Assembly (NCBI GenBank): GCA_963924555.1
Contig: OZ004585.1
Location: 7,394,556 to 7,458,555 of the forward strand
From: Crambe crambe
Taxonomy: Eukaryota; Porifera; Demospongiae; Poecilosclerida; Crambeidae
Reading direction: 5' to 3'
Length of the DNA: 64,000 nt
In this document: in pieces, positions 32,767 through 44,665 of the stretch
Numbering within the stretch: the first letter of the stretch is position 1
How the letters are laid out: each line of letters starts with the position of its first letter
Position numbers and translations under genes: made by a program
Notes under the pieces: generated by a model
The model's input: the letters and a program-made list of their open reading frames with translations, nothing else
Database searches by the model: none
What the model was told of the DNA's origin: nothing

Positions 32767-35700
32767 TCAAATTTGCTTCACAGATACTGTGAATTTTAAT
32801 AATACCGTGCGAGCTTCTTCATCAGCAGTGTAGTGGACTTTTGTTGAGAGGTACTTGTATATACTCTTGTTGAATAGACCCTTGGAATAGTCAAGTATAT
32901 CATGATTACACTAAAATAGAATTTCACTATGATGAGATGATTATTATTATGTATGGTCACAACAAACCTCATCCTTTATACTTAGAATGGCTTCTCTTTC
33001 AATCAGCAGTTTTACAGTGTCCTGATCCTTATTTTTCACAGCAAAGAAGATAGCAGTCCATTTACAATACTGAAATGACAGTGAAATGATCAATATCCAA
33101 TCTTCTCTTTTACTTCCTAACTTCATACCCTTTCAGCTATGATGTTGACATTAGCATTAGCTTCTACTATGAGGTATCTTGTCATCATAGTGTGTCTTTG
33201 CATAACAGCTAGCATCAAAGGAGTCACTCCCCACTACACACATGATCATAAACTATAATTACAGTTTAATATCCCTGCTTCCACACTCACTTCATCTTGT
33301 ACATCAACCTCAGCTCTGGCTCTGACCAGAGTCTCCATAGCTTCTCTTCCAAGGCCTTTATAGCTAGTGATATGAGCAGCTGTTAATCCTCCCTATTAAA
33401 GAAAAATTCCTTAGTTAATGTTGTATGGGTATGCCCCATGCAGGAGTAGTGTTTTGTGTTTCATGTGTGATTCACCAGTCAGATTGACTCGATCAGAGGT
33501 AGAGGCTGAAATGCTAGATAATTATATTGGTCAGCTTTTTACTATCAACAGTTAGAGCTGGTTCACTTCAGTGTCTCTCAATATAGATCAATGGATCAAG
33601 CTGTCACTTGAGCCATTAATTATTTATCATACCCTCTTCTTTTTGTTGACATCGGCACCTGCTGCAACCAGCACTTGAATGATATCTGTCCTCTTCTTTC
33701 TACAAGCAGTGGTTAGAGCAGTCCAGGAGTTCTGTAAGTGAACATTTCATTTCAAAAAATTAGTCTAACAAAAAATGTACATGACTGTTTGTGCAATTGA
33801 CATAATTATTGCAGCGAGCGAGCTGACTCTCAGGTCATGCATGACTCATTGAAATTTTAAATATTACACTCCAAAATGCCTCGGGCGTGTCGTGCAATAG
33901 TAGCGCCCTGCGCGTACATTTATGCGCATGTTCCAATTGTAATTGCTTGATTGATTTCTACATCGCTTTGTTTATAGCGTGGTGGATAGCTAGGCTTATC
34001 TAAGTGGATTGTAGGCACTAGACATATCTAAGTGCTTTGTGGTAAGTATTTAGCTTTCTATACATGCAGCTGCCTGCCACTCCACTTACATAACTCAACA
34101 GCAAGGCATAAATCTCAGCATCTCTACAGCCTTTTGGGCAGCAGGCACAAGAGGCTTATCTAAGCGACTTGTATGCACTAGGCTTATCTAAGTGCTTTGA
34201 GGTAAGCATGTATGCAGCTGCCTGCCACCATTACATGACTCTTAGCAATATCAAGCACTGAAGCCTATCAGCTACTTTAATTGCTCACTTGCTCACTGTC
34301 AAATGCTGCACATTGCTACAGATACTCAACAGCAAATGAAAATCGTTGAAGAATACTTGCTTGCTCGCTCGCTGTCAACTGAATGTTGAACATTGCCCTA
34401 GTTATATATACATACGTAGCTAGCAACACCCAAAGTGTGTTAAGTTGACACTCTGGTGTTACCTTAAATTGAGAAATTTTTGTTAGATAATAATTCATGT
34501 TTACAAGTTTCATTTTCATTGTTACAGCTTACTTGTACTATGTTATACAAGGTAATTAATTTTAGTTGCTGAACATGACCACGAACGTCGAAAAATTCCC
34601 ATTTATGGTGATTATTCCATACCTTGCTTTCATGGTCAATTTTTATGGATTCAGTTTTACAGAATATCTTCACTAACTCAGTATGGCCATCTTGACTGGC
34701 CTGCATCAAAGGTGTCCATCCATTCTGTATTACATATTATAGAGTAATTATAATCTATATAACAGGAGATATACTCTTTTAGCTTTAATTAAATTATCCA
34801 TAGCTATACTTGATGAAACTGCATACATTTTTCAATAATTGGACCTGAATTTCAACCTCAAGGCTAATAATGAAGTCAAGGGAGCTCAAGTATATGAGCC
34901 AAATTTCTACATAGTTGGAACTAGTCTATACCTGAGCCTTAAGGTTCACATCTGCTCCTGCACTCAGCAATAACTCAGCAACTTTTCGGCGGTTTTCCTC
35001 TGCCTTAGGCAATGTAAATTTTTTACCTCTGGACTGTGATGCCCACATCAAAGCAGTCCAGCCTCGCTGCATAATTTTAAAAAATATAAGCTATTAGGTA
35101 CAGAGAAAAATTAATTCAGTGCAATAAGTACCGTCTTGTTTTGCCTGTTGATTTCTGTTTTATATTTTGGATTCAGAAGTACACCAACCACTTCATGATA
35201 TCCTTGTCGGCTAGCCAACATTAGAGCAGAGAAGCCATTCTAAATGAGAGAAATGGTAACAATGATTTAGATGATAATTATAGCATAATAATTATATAGC
35301 TATTACTGTTGCATCTTTATTGGGATCTGCTCCATTCCTTAAAAGGACCTCCACAGTCTTGACATGTCCTCTGTGACTTGCCCACATAAGAGGTGTCCAC
35401 CGAAGCTATGACATAATAAGTACTCATAAAATACAGCTACGTATATTAATTTTAATATAATTACCGGATCAAATTCAACAGTATTAGGATCAGCACCATC
35501 TTTCAATAACTTTATTACTTTTGCATGTCTTCCAGCTTTAGCAGCTGTCATCTAGAGGAGTTATATATATTATATCATACATAACTAGAAAATTAATTCA
35601 GACTATTGCTGGATTTGTAGCTGATATAAAAACCTCCTTGGTGCATGAGACTGATGCTGAAAAAATAGGATTGCTGATTTAAGAGGTTGATAAAAATTAC

Positions 35701-38700
35701 TGTTGGATATACAAAGATTGTCTTTATTTTGTCCCATTGCAACATAGCTTCCTACACATCCAGCTACCAGGCTGCATGCCACTAGCTTTAATGATTATCT
35801 TTGCTATAAGGAGTTGAAGAAGTATAGATAAAATTAATTGGCCCTTATTAGAAAATCATTCGATGGAATACTTTATTTGCTCACTCACTCATTCTTAAAT
35901 TTAATGTCGCACGCTGCAATAATAGCTGATGAATATAGCTATGTATCACTTACAAGTCTGGCTCCTTTGGACTTGAACATAAATAATATTCTTTTACGCC
36001 AACTCTCTCTCCTCTATAAAATGGAGAAAAAAGTACAGATTTCTGATTAGGGTGGGGCTGGAATAAATTGAAAAGTCCAGTGAACCTGGCCAATTAATGG
36101 GCAACCATCAAAAACAACACATCATGATGATACCTCAGTACTCTGATCGTTTTCATTGTCTGAGTCTTCTTCAATGCCAAGATATTTGACCATATCCCAC
36201 TCCTCCTTCTCTTTAGCAATGTCTACAGGTCTAATTCCATCCTATAAACATAATAGTTTTATCATAATTATATGCACCATTTTTTCTTTCTTACTCTATC
36301 TGTGATATCCCTTGATTCAGGAGAAGCATCAATCAAACACTTTACAATTTCCATGTTTCCATATTCAGCAGCAGCATGCAGAGCTGTACGTCCTCTTTCC
36401 TGAAAAACACAATGATCTACACAGTGAAACCTGTCTAATCAGACCACAATCTAATGAGACCACCTCCATAGTCAGCACCTACGTATTCCAGTTACAGTGA
36501 AACCTCTCTAATTGCCACCTGTCTAATCAGACCCTGTAATGAAACCACCTCTCTATTAAGACCACTCCACCATGTCCCAACAACACCTATTCTAGCTACA
36601 GTGAGACCACCCCTCTATTAAGGATCATTCAGCTATTTTGAGTCCCCCAATAAGACTACCTCCCACTTAATCTTGCCCCAAAAGTTGTACCTCAAACTTA
36701 CATCTTGTGCTTCAACGTAATCATTTGCTAGTTCCTGCTTTTGGAGGAGAGCATTAACAATCTCAGTGTTACCATTCTTGACAGCAAGAATTAATGCTGT
36801 CTCACCAACATCATTACTGATATTTATCTTCACTCTGTTATTGTTCAAGAAAAGATTGACAATTGGGAAATCATTACCCCTTATAGCAATCAATAGAGGA
36901 CACAGGCCACAACTCTGGAGGAAATATATATGAAGAAAAATGACATCAAAATTCAGTACTAGTGCTATGGGCTATAGCCTTATTTTTACTGTTCATTTTA
37001 GAGTTTTTATGCCTTATAATTACTATTATTATTATCACCTTTTCTTTTATATTAGGGTCAGCTCCCAACTGTAGTAGCTCTTCAACAGCACAAAATTGTC
37101 CTTTTTTTGTGGCAACTATCAAAGCTGTACATCCAGTCTACGATCATCGTGTTTATCAGATTCTTTGATATAATTATTTTAGGTAGTGCATGGTATGTAC
37201 CTCATCTTTGTCATCCATAATTATATCATTGGCTCCAAATTCATTCATGATACTGATGACTTTTTGATGTCCATGCTCAGCAGCTTTAAACAGTCCGTTT
37301 CTTAGAGTCTTTGCATAAGTAAAATTAGTAATTGTTAGACACTGAGACAACCCGAAGGCCCTGGCCTAACCGAAAATGAGGATGCTATGTACGTAGCTAC
37401 CAGGGTTTCTAAATACCATATAGGGGTTGAGAGAACCTAGCCAAGCTATACCTAGCTATACCATTTCCAAACAATAAATAAATGTTGACAAACTGCATGT
37501 GTTACTTATGAACATGCGATAATTATAATGGTTTGAGGGCGAGAGCACTAGCCCTATGCCCTGAGAATAAAGACTATACTTAGCTAACATGCCCTCAGAG
37601 ATAATGCCTTCTAACTGATCAATCATGCATGCAGATTGCTCTATTCAGCACAGCAACATGGATGAGGTAATAGTTATTATAATTTCATCAGAAGTAATTA
37701 GCTAGCCACATAGTAATGATCGAGACTCAGAAGTGCATAGGGCATTAATTGCTTCATCCGTGCCTTGAAATTGGCTGCACTAAGAAATTACTTTGGACAT
37801 TAATCTAGTTGGCCATCCAGCTAAAGGTAGGGGTGGATATTCAGCAGATGCGAAATACATACAAGTATAATTATGTTAACCTCAGGTTCAATGTCACCAT
37901 TCATGAACTGTAATAGCTCTTTAATGGTTTCATGATTTCCTTTTTCACAAGCATCTTCAAACTGCATGGATAGGTAAGAAAGTAGTAGCTATATAGATAA
38001 TGACAGAATTATACTCTCACCTCTTTCTGAATGTTTGCCATCTGAAACACAATTCCTCCTCCTAAAAATGATGCAGAAAAAATTGGCTGCTAGCTAGGAT
38101 ATTGAATAGCAAAGAGGAGAATATGTCAGTAAATCTATATTAGGTAGTGTAGTATAAGTAGCTATAATTATACTGTATAGCTATTGCTCACCATCTGTCA
38201 CAGTTTCAGAATCTTTGTCATTCACTACAGATGCAGCAATTGATTTTTCATAAAAGACTTTAGTTTTACTATACATTTTCAATACACCAATAGTTGAAAG
38301 GTTTTGTTTCTGCTCATCACTTAGTGAAAATGTATCATCAAATTCACGGAGAGATATATAAACAAAGTTGATACATCCATCTTCCAATTTACAAAGACGT
38401 ACTTCAGTTTCAAGAACTTTTGAAAGCAATTTATTCTGCCGATCAATATTTGCAACAGAAGTGAAGAATCCATCTGGAGGATCAAACTTGACATTGAAAT
38501 AGTTATGAGCTTTGTCATGAATCCCTTTGGAGAAACTGTCAACTGGTACTTCACAAAGTCTACGTTTGCAGTATTCTTTGAAGTCTGAAACATATGTGTC
38601 TAAATCTTGTAGCAAGTCTTTGCATAATCCTTTGATGATAATGCTCAGAATTTTATGATCAAAAAAAGACCAATAGTCAGCAATCTTTTCCCACATATTT

Positions 38701-41602
38701 TCAGCATCAATTCCACTATCCAGACTTTCCAAAACTTTTCTAATACTGCAGCTCTTTAACACTGCTCTGAGATTGGACACACTTACAGAGCTTTGTTTGC
38801 ATGAGGATATGGTTTTACCCACCAAGACTGCGAATTTTTCCATTATTTCCTCACTCTCCAGAAGTAATTGCTCCTTCAAATCTTTCATTTGTTCTTCTGA
38901 CATGCCCTCCAATTTAATAAGATGTGGAAACTTCTCCTTGACACCTGAAGATAAGGAGAAAAGGAGAATATGAAACACATCTAGATCTCTAACTTCTCAA
39001 GAGAGCTATCATACATACTTGAACTACCACTGATATTGATATAGCTAGTATATGAGGCTATAGACAGAAGTTCAAAATAGGAGAGGCAATTTGATTTCTG
39101 AACATAAGGCTTAATTGAGAAAGATATGCAAGACTGCACTTAGGCAACAGAGCACAGTACTATAATTAAGGCAGGGCCTGGGCAAGCCCCACACTAGCCA
39201 AAAATTTGTCTCTCATAATAGCACATGCATTGACATTAACAACACGGTGACTATTTTCCCATAATAGCTAGCTGTAGCTAAGTTTACTATGAATCAAATG
39301 TAGAAGGAGACAGCATGTGGCAGAAGAAAGAAAAATATGTGATTATCATAGCCCCAATGTTGCCCCTTGACAATTGCAGCTATTATGTCTATGACTACAA
39401 TTAGTATTCCACTTATACGTACCTTCTTCTTTTAAGCTACCTCCACTTGAAGGAGGTGAGGCAACGTTTGGGGAGACCTGGGTCTCCACACTGTCCACAA
39501 AAGCACTGGCTGTAGTTGTTATAACCAGGGGTGAAGGTAATGAAACTGTGTGGAAAAAAATAAATGAAGGAGTTGACTTTGCCCCTCTCTTTAATTGTAA
39601 GGTCAAATCCCCCACTTTATGTCAAAAATTTGAGAGGATATAAGGCCTCACTATTTCCCGGAACAGAACGGACCGGAATGGATGGTTCTGGGGTACTATT
39701 CTATGGAAAGGACCCCTTAGGAACAGACTCATCCTGAGGATATCAAGCAAAAGTAGCCAGCAAAGGAAGCTGAGAAGTTTATAACTTGACTAGCTGTTAA
39801 ATACGTAGGCTCCTCTTCAAAAATTATTTCACCTCACTGAGTGCCCCGCCCCTTTCACCTTTGACCTTGCTAACAGCATTTGATATTCTGTATGTATATA
39901 TATGACTAGATGGCACAGCATCAATGATGAATGCATGGAAAGGACTCCTCCTGCCAGCTATTTCAAGACAATTATACATGAGGGCTTATTGAGTCTTCAT
40001 CTGGTCGATCATCTCCATTATTGTTGTTGCAATTTAAATACACAATGATCGAATGTACGGTCTTCATCATAAAAAAGTTTCCGTTGCGTTGCCGTACAAC
40101 GTCCGTAGAACGCTCAAGCGTTGTAAAAAAAACCGTGTGCGAACGCTTTATGAACGCAAGCAGGCGTTTGCGTTGAACGGCCCAATTAAACGTACGTAGT
40201 TGGGTTCGAAATTACTAAACGTTTTTACGGTATGAAAGCACGCAGCAATTCCAGCAAAAACGTTCATCAGCAGCAGATCGACAGCGAGATGACCTGCAGG
40301 CAGTCTCCGAGGAAGGCCTTGAGCTCTACGTAGCTAGATATCGACTTGTGCATGCTAGTGGTGGTACAATTTCTTCTGCCTTCATCGTGCCTGTAAAGTT
40401 TCATCTCACTGATAATAGAACATCATGGTGGTGTTATACTATAGCTAGCTGTAAGTGCAGAACTAGCTAGCTAGCTAGCTCTAGTGCCAACATAAGCTAG
40501 TCAGCTTAGAGAGATAGCTAGTCAGCCTAGAGAGATAGCTACGCATAGTTCTATAAGCTTTTAGGCTTAGGGTTACGTTTTGTAATAACGTTTTTTCACC
40601 TACGTACGTACATGGCTATACTTCTTACCGTTTCTTCGTGAACGTTGAACAGGCGTGCAACGCTTGATGTTAAACGGTGTAGAAAATTAAACGCACGGGG
40701 GACTGTGTGAAAACGGCAACGGTCAAGGCGTGCAACGCCAGTTCTACGTGGACGGAACGGGAACTTTTTTTTGCAGCCTACCGTACTGTATGGTTCTATT
40801 GTATTTTGATAATTATTCAGAAACTGATTGGTTCTGTCATTATTCTGTAGACTATACATATAGCTACCTTTATGTATTGAAATTCAATAACTTTGAACAT
40901 TAGCTAATGTTTTGTTGTTGCAAATTTATTTTTAAGCTTACTAGCTATATAGCTTACTTTAGGTAGCTAGCTAGCTATAGTTAGATACAAAGACTAAGAA
41001 ATAATAATTATAATCGTATACGTATAAAGAGACAATTGCTAGCGAGTCAGCTAGCTATTCTATTAGCTATAAACTTAGAAGCTACCAGCACGGTAGAAGG
41101 AGGCTGCCAACTACCTTTACTCTTAAGTAGAGTGCACTCTAAAGGTCCATTCTGTAGAATAGTAGCCCCGTTCTGGGAAGTTCTGTCCTTTTTATGCACA
41201 TGGGCACTTAAGGGGTCCATTCCGTAGAATAGTACCCCGGAACCATCCGTTACAGTCTGTTCCGTTCTGACCCAGATATACTCACAAAGTCAGTAGCTAT
41301 TTTCCTGTCAGTATAGCTAAGCTAATTGATAATCATACCTGGTGTGATTTTGTTGGCAAGACCTGTCTGACCAATCACTTGAAGTGCTTCCTTTAAACTC
41401 TTCCAGCTGGGCTCACCACTCACCTCAGTCACATGGTCTTCCTTATTGAGCCATGCAGCGACCATGTCCTCACACAATGGCTCCATATTCCTTAACTTGG
41501 GGTAGGAGAGTCCCAATGCCCCACCCAATTTCTTCAAGTCATTTTTATCCAAATTTCCCAGAAATGTAGTGACTTTAAAGTGGTCTTTCATCGTTATAAG
41601 TG
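32767..41602 (-). CDS. Gene 4: Death-domain ankyrin-repeat protein, first exon not found
   Basis: Exons: Death 41602-41339; linker 39545-39423; helical domain plus module 38944-38192; adapter 38061-38021; then 37961-37881, 37308-37201, 37137-37039, 36914-36702, 36399-36295, 36241-36134, 35551-35465, 35405-35307, 35239-35132, 35066-34932, 34724-34623, 33731-33633, 33392-33291, 33233-33129, 33069-32968 and 32910-32767 (stop). The first introns are phase 1. The 41-bp adapter exon changes phase 1 to phase 0, and every ankyrin-type exon after it is phase 0, mostly 99-108 bp, one repeat each (for example RGWTALMWASQ, NGFSALMLASRQGYHEVV, LRWTPLMWASHRGHVKTVEVLL). The domain exon has YCKRRLCEVP and the module signature SLSDEQKQNLSTIGVLKMY. 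The Death exon starts in phase 1, so a coding first exon must lie upstream; no 2A motif is seen there. A donor inside the last exon (near 32808) could give another C-terminus. Probably cytosolic; partners unknown. Confidence 0.75.
33830..34430. repeat. Interspersed repeat in a large gene 4 intron
   Basis: It shares gcagctgcctgccac, tatctaagtgctttg(a/t)ggtaag (twice) and gctcgctcgctgtcaa with 28950-29215 and other sites. Internal repetition suggests at least two overlapping insertions. It enlarges the intron between exons 34724-34623 and 33731-33633. Confidence 0.6.
36415..36665. repeat. Decayed acagtgaaacct repeat in gene 4 intron
   Basis: Repeated strings acagtgaaacctgtctaatc, acagtgaaacctctctaatt and acagtgagaccacccctcta lie in tandem. 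The cagtgaaacctctctaat form resembles pogo/Tigger-type terminal repeats (recalled). A related stretch lies near 59364-59520. Confidence 0.5.
39655..41268. mobile_element. 1.6-kb element with long inverted ends, containing a second AACG-rich element
   Basis: About 60 bp at 39657-39720 return inverted at 41207-41268 (ggggtactattctatggaaa versus the complement of ccgtagaatagtacccc). Inside, 40070-40770 has its own inverted ends (aaaaaagtttccgttgcgtt versus the complement of acggaacgggaactttttt) and many aacg/cgtt words unlike its surroundings. No transposase frame is seen. It fills the intron between the Death and linker exons of gene 4. Confidence 0.6.
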
Positions 41603-44600
41603 CTGCATTTTTTATAATAAGGCTTCAAAACGCTTAGCTATGCTGTGTCAAAACAACTAAATACAACACCAAAGTAAGTTTCTAAGCTAGCCACAGTAAC
41701 TTGTTCATGCAGAGCACATATTCCCATGGTCTACACCTATTAGCTATAGCCAAGACTCATCCCTAGATTGCACTATGTACATAGTTATCTTTGAGGAATG
41801 GCACAGAGTAAGCATACGTACCTTTATGGCTGATTATTAGATAAGCAAATGGGAATAAGCCAAGACTATAGAACTGAAGTTGATGTGTTATAGATTCCGG
41901 TGCAAATTTTATTTGGTATGTCTCTTGTACTTTTAAAATCTGTCAGTCGTTACATAACACTAAGCTTAGGCCTAGTTATGGAAATAGAATTGCACACTGA
42001 CAGGGAGGAGGCTTCCCCCTGCCTTTCCAGAATCTGGCCCCTCCCCCAAACTGTTCTTTCCACAGATAACATGTATAACATGAGTTACATGACAACACAA
42101 CAGTCAGTAAGTCCAGGTTTCAACATGTTAGCTGGCTAATTTTTTTAGTAGCTAAGCTATAGCTACATGACATGTACTTGAGTAGTAATAGCTAGACCAA
42201 TCTTTTATTAAAGTGGTTATCTATAACCTGCTGATCCTAATGATTGACTCATCTTGAATGGCGATAATTACACTCTATCTACCGCTCCAATTCATCCAAC
42301 AAAGTGTAGTGGTACGATGCAAGTGGTACGGTGTACTATAGGGGCGAGATCTAGGCTGACCGCGGCATTAGCCCCGCCCCATTATTGTTTACATGCGCAT
42401 GGAACTTCAGGCAAGGTTCCCTTTCTCTGGACCATTAAGCTACCAACCACTCTTAAGTACTTATGTGAGGCTGCATGTGAAGAGTCTCGCGAGTCCAGCC
42501 CACTTATTTTTTTCGCGGCTAGTGTACAGGATCATGGTTGTGTGAGACACCCCCCCCCCCCCCCCACCACTACACCCCTGATCTATTTATTGCCCCTGCA
42601 TACGTACTGAGTACTATTAGGGGTACCATGCTATACTTGGAGGTTAACCCTTTAGCTATACAAAGGAGGAGTGCTAGTTTGCTATAAACTGCACTGCACC
42701 ACAACTCAATCCGTATATCCCCTTCCCATAGGCTCCAACTGTCCTTAAATCTGAAGGACAGTCCTTAATTTTTAGACTCTATCCTTTGTCCTTCAATAGC
42801 TTACTACTGCCCTATTGTTTGTCCTTAAAGTTGTCTAGCCAGCTACATATCAAAACTATGCAAGCTTGCAGTTGTAGTTACAGCACATTATTATGGGCCT
42901 GGCAAATATGCTCTGCTGGGTATGTGCAAGGTCATCTGCTCTATTCATAGCTATGAGGTCAGCTGTGCATACTTAATAAAATTAATTTATTCCATTATAG
43001 TGGGTGTGGTTGGGGCATGGTTATGTTAATTAGGGGCGTGGTGATTAAAGTATAGATGGGTGTGGTTTGTGTCCTTAAAGCATTTTTAGAAAAGTTGGAG
43101 CCTATGCCTTCCCCTTCACCCCCCTCCCCCAAACATGCAGCATTAGAGGTCTGGTATTACAAAGAATAGAAAAGGCCCATAGCTATGTCCAGTGATGTTG
43201 TGACAATGCATGGAAAGACTATCTTCCTTCATGCACATCTATGACATCACCCCTATAATTTTATGAGTTATGTATGGAGAGTTAAAGTATGAAGAAGAGT
43301 TGTGACATCTTATTACTCTTAAACTACGTAGCTACCTGTAGATTCTCCTCTCCCCAGTCTTGAGAGCCAGACTATTACATAGCTACGTATACCCTTTCCT
43401 AATAACATTGTATGTATAAGGCCACAATAATTTATTTAACTGTTTCTCAGGCCCTCCCTCCTCAAATTTTGATACCTCCCCAAGAAAAATATTTGGGTCA
43501 AAGTTTAAATTAGCTTTCTTGATACAACTATTATCTCCGAAAATGGCATTTGATTACACCCTTTTAATTAAATAAATATTTATACCTCCCTCCCTCCCTC
43601 CTCAATTTTCGTCTGAAAACAAGGAATTAAGTTACCATGGCCTTAATAATTAAGTTTGGGAACACCCCTTTAATTATATTTAAAAGTGCCTCCCAACTTA
43701 CTCAAATTTTTGACAGTTTTTGCCTGAGAAACAAGTAATTTATTTACCATCACATATCACTTGTATGTAGCTAGCTATGACACATAAAGAAAAGTATTGT
43801 AGCTAATCTAAATGGCTAGTCTTTCCATTGTTAGCTTTATAGCATCACTGTAGTGCATGTTAGAATCACCTTGTGTTTTAAAATCAAACCCATGCAAAAA
43901 TGAAACCAAAAATGTTATTCAAACATTATAATGTTTTACAGATGCCTAAAATACTGCAGGTGGCTTCACACTCTGCATCCACATATGAAATACTGGCCAT
44001 AGCTATGCTATCCTGACCATGCAGTGACCACTAAATTTGAACCTCAAGATGTAGCTGAGGCCAAGCATTATTGAACCTCAATGTGGAGCTGAGGTTATAT
44101 TATTTGTAGTTGAACCTCATGGTGGAACATTATTTGAACCTCAAGGTGAAGCTGAGGTGTAATACTACTACTCATGCCAGGTTTGAACCTCAAAGTGGAG
44201 TGCAGTAAGCCATTACATAAACTAGTAACAACCAGAATTGTGTAAATACGCCTTGTGAGCAATCAGCATAACTTGATAAGACTACGTACATAGCTAGCTA
44301 TATAAAGTATACAGCTAGACCACGTACATAAAAAGAAATTACTCTATCTTGCCTTATCCCCCCCCCCCCAGGTATAGTCAGTCTGAGATACATGTCAGGT
44401 GATTGATGCAACAGGTGATTGATGCAATTCCATTGAAATTGAAAGTACTATATATACAATGTTTTTGAATAATGGGCTTTCTTCATTTGAATAACATTTG
44501 TCATGGGTTTCATTTTGGTTTACAAACAATAAAGAGTAAACATGCAGCATAAATCTAAATTGTCAAGATATACAAACGTTGACAAGATATACAAACACAA

Positions 44601-44665
44601 GATAACTTAAGGATTATAGTTTCAATAAGAAATTTGAATGTGTAGCTAGCTATAGAGCTATCAAA
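41603..44665. other. Gap upstream of gene 4 and of the beta-helix receptor
   Basis: The missing first exon of gene 4 should lie here; one weak internal-exon candidate is at about 41882-41822 on the minus strand. 42549-42567 is a C run. 43419-43745 has short inverted ends (gtttctcaggc, gcctgagaaac) around repeated cctccc/caaatttt segments. 44036-44200 carries five tandem copies of a gaacctcaa-gtgg-agctgaggt word. No gene is supported. Confidence 0.5.
44036..44200. repeat. Degenerate tandem repeat with internal palindrome
   Basis: About five units start ttgaacctca(a/t) and most end agctgaggt. Unit spacing is 30-60 bp, so units are imperfect. The cctca/tgagg pairing makes each unit a small hairpin. 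Confidence 0.6.

Noticed and set aside
5661..41602. Death-domain genes as NLR (NACHT-LRR) genes
   Set aside because: N-terminal 2A and Death domains occur in some invertebrate NLRs, but no P-loop, NACHT or LRR sequence was found in any downstream exon.
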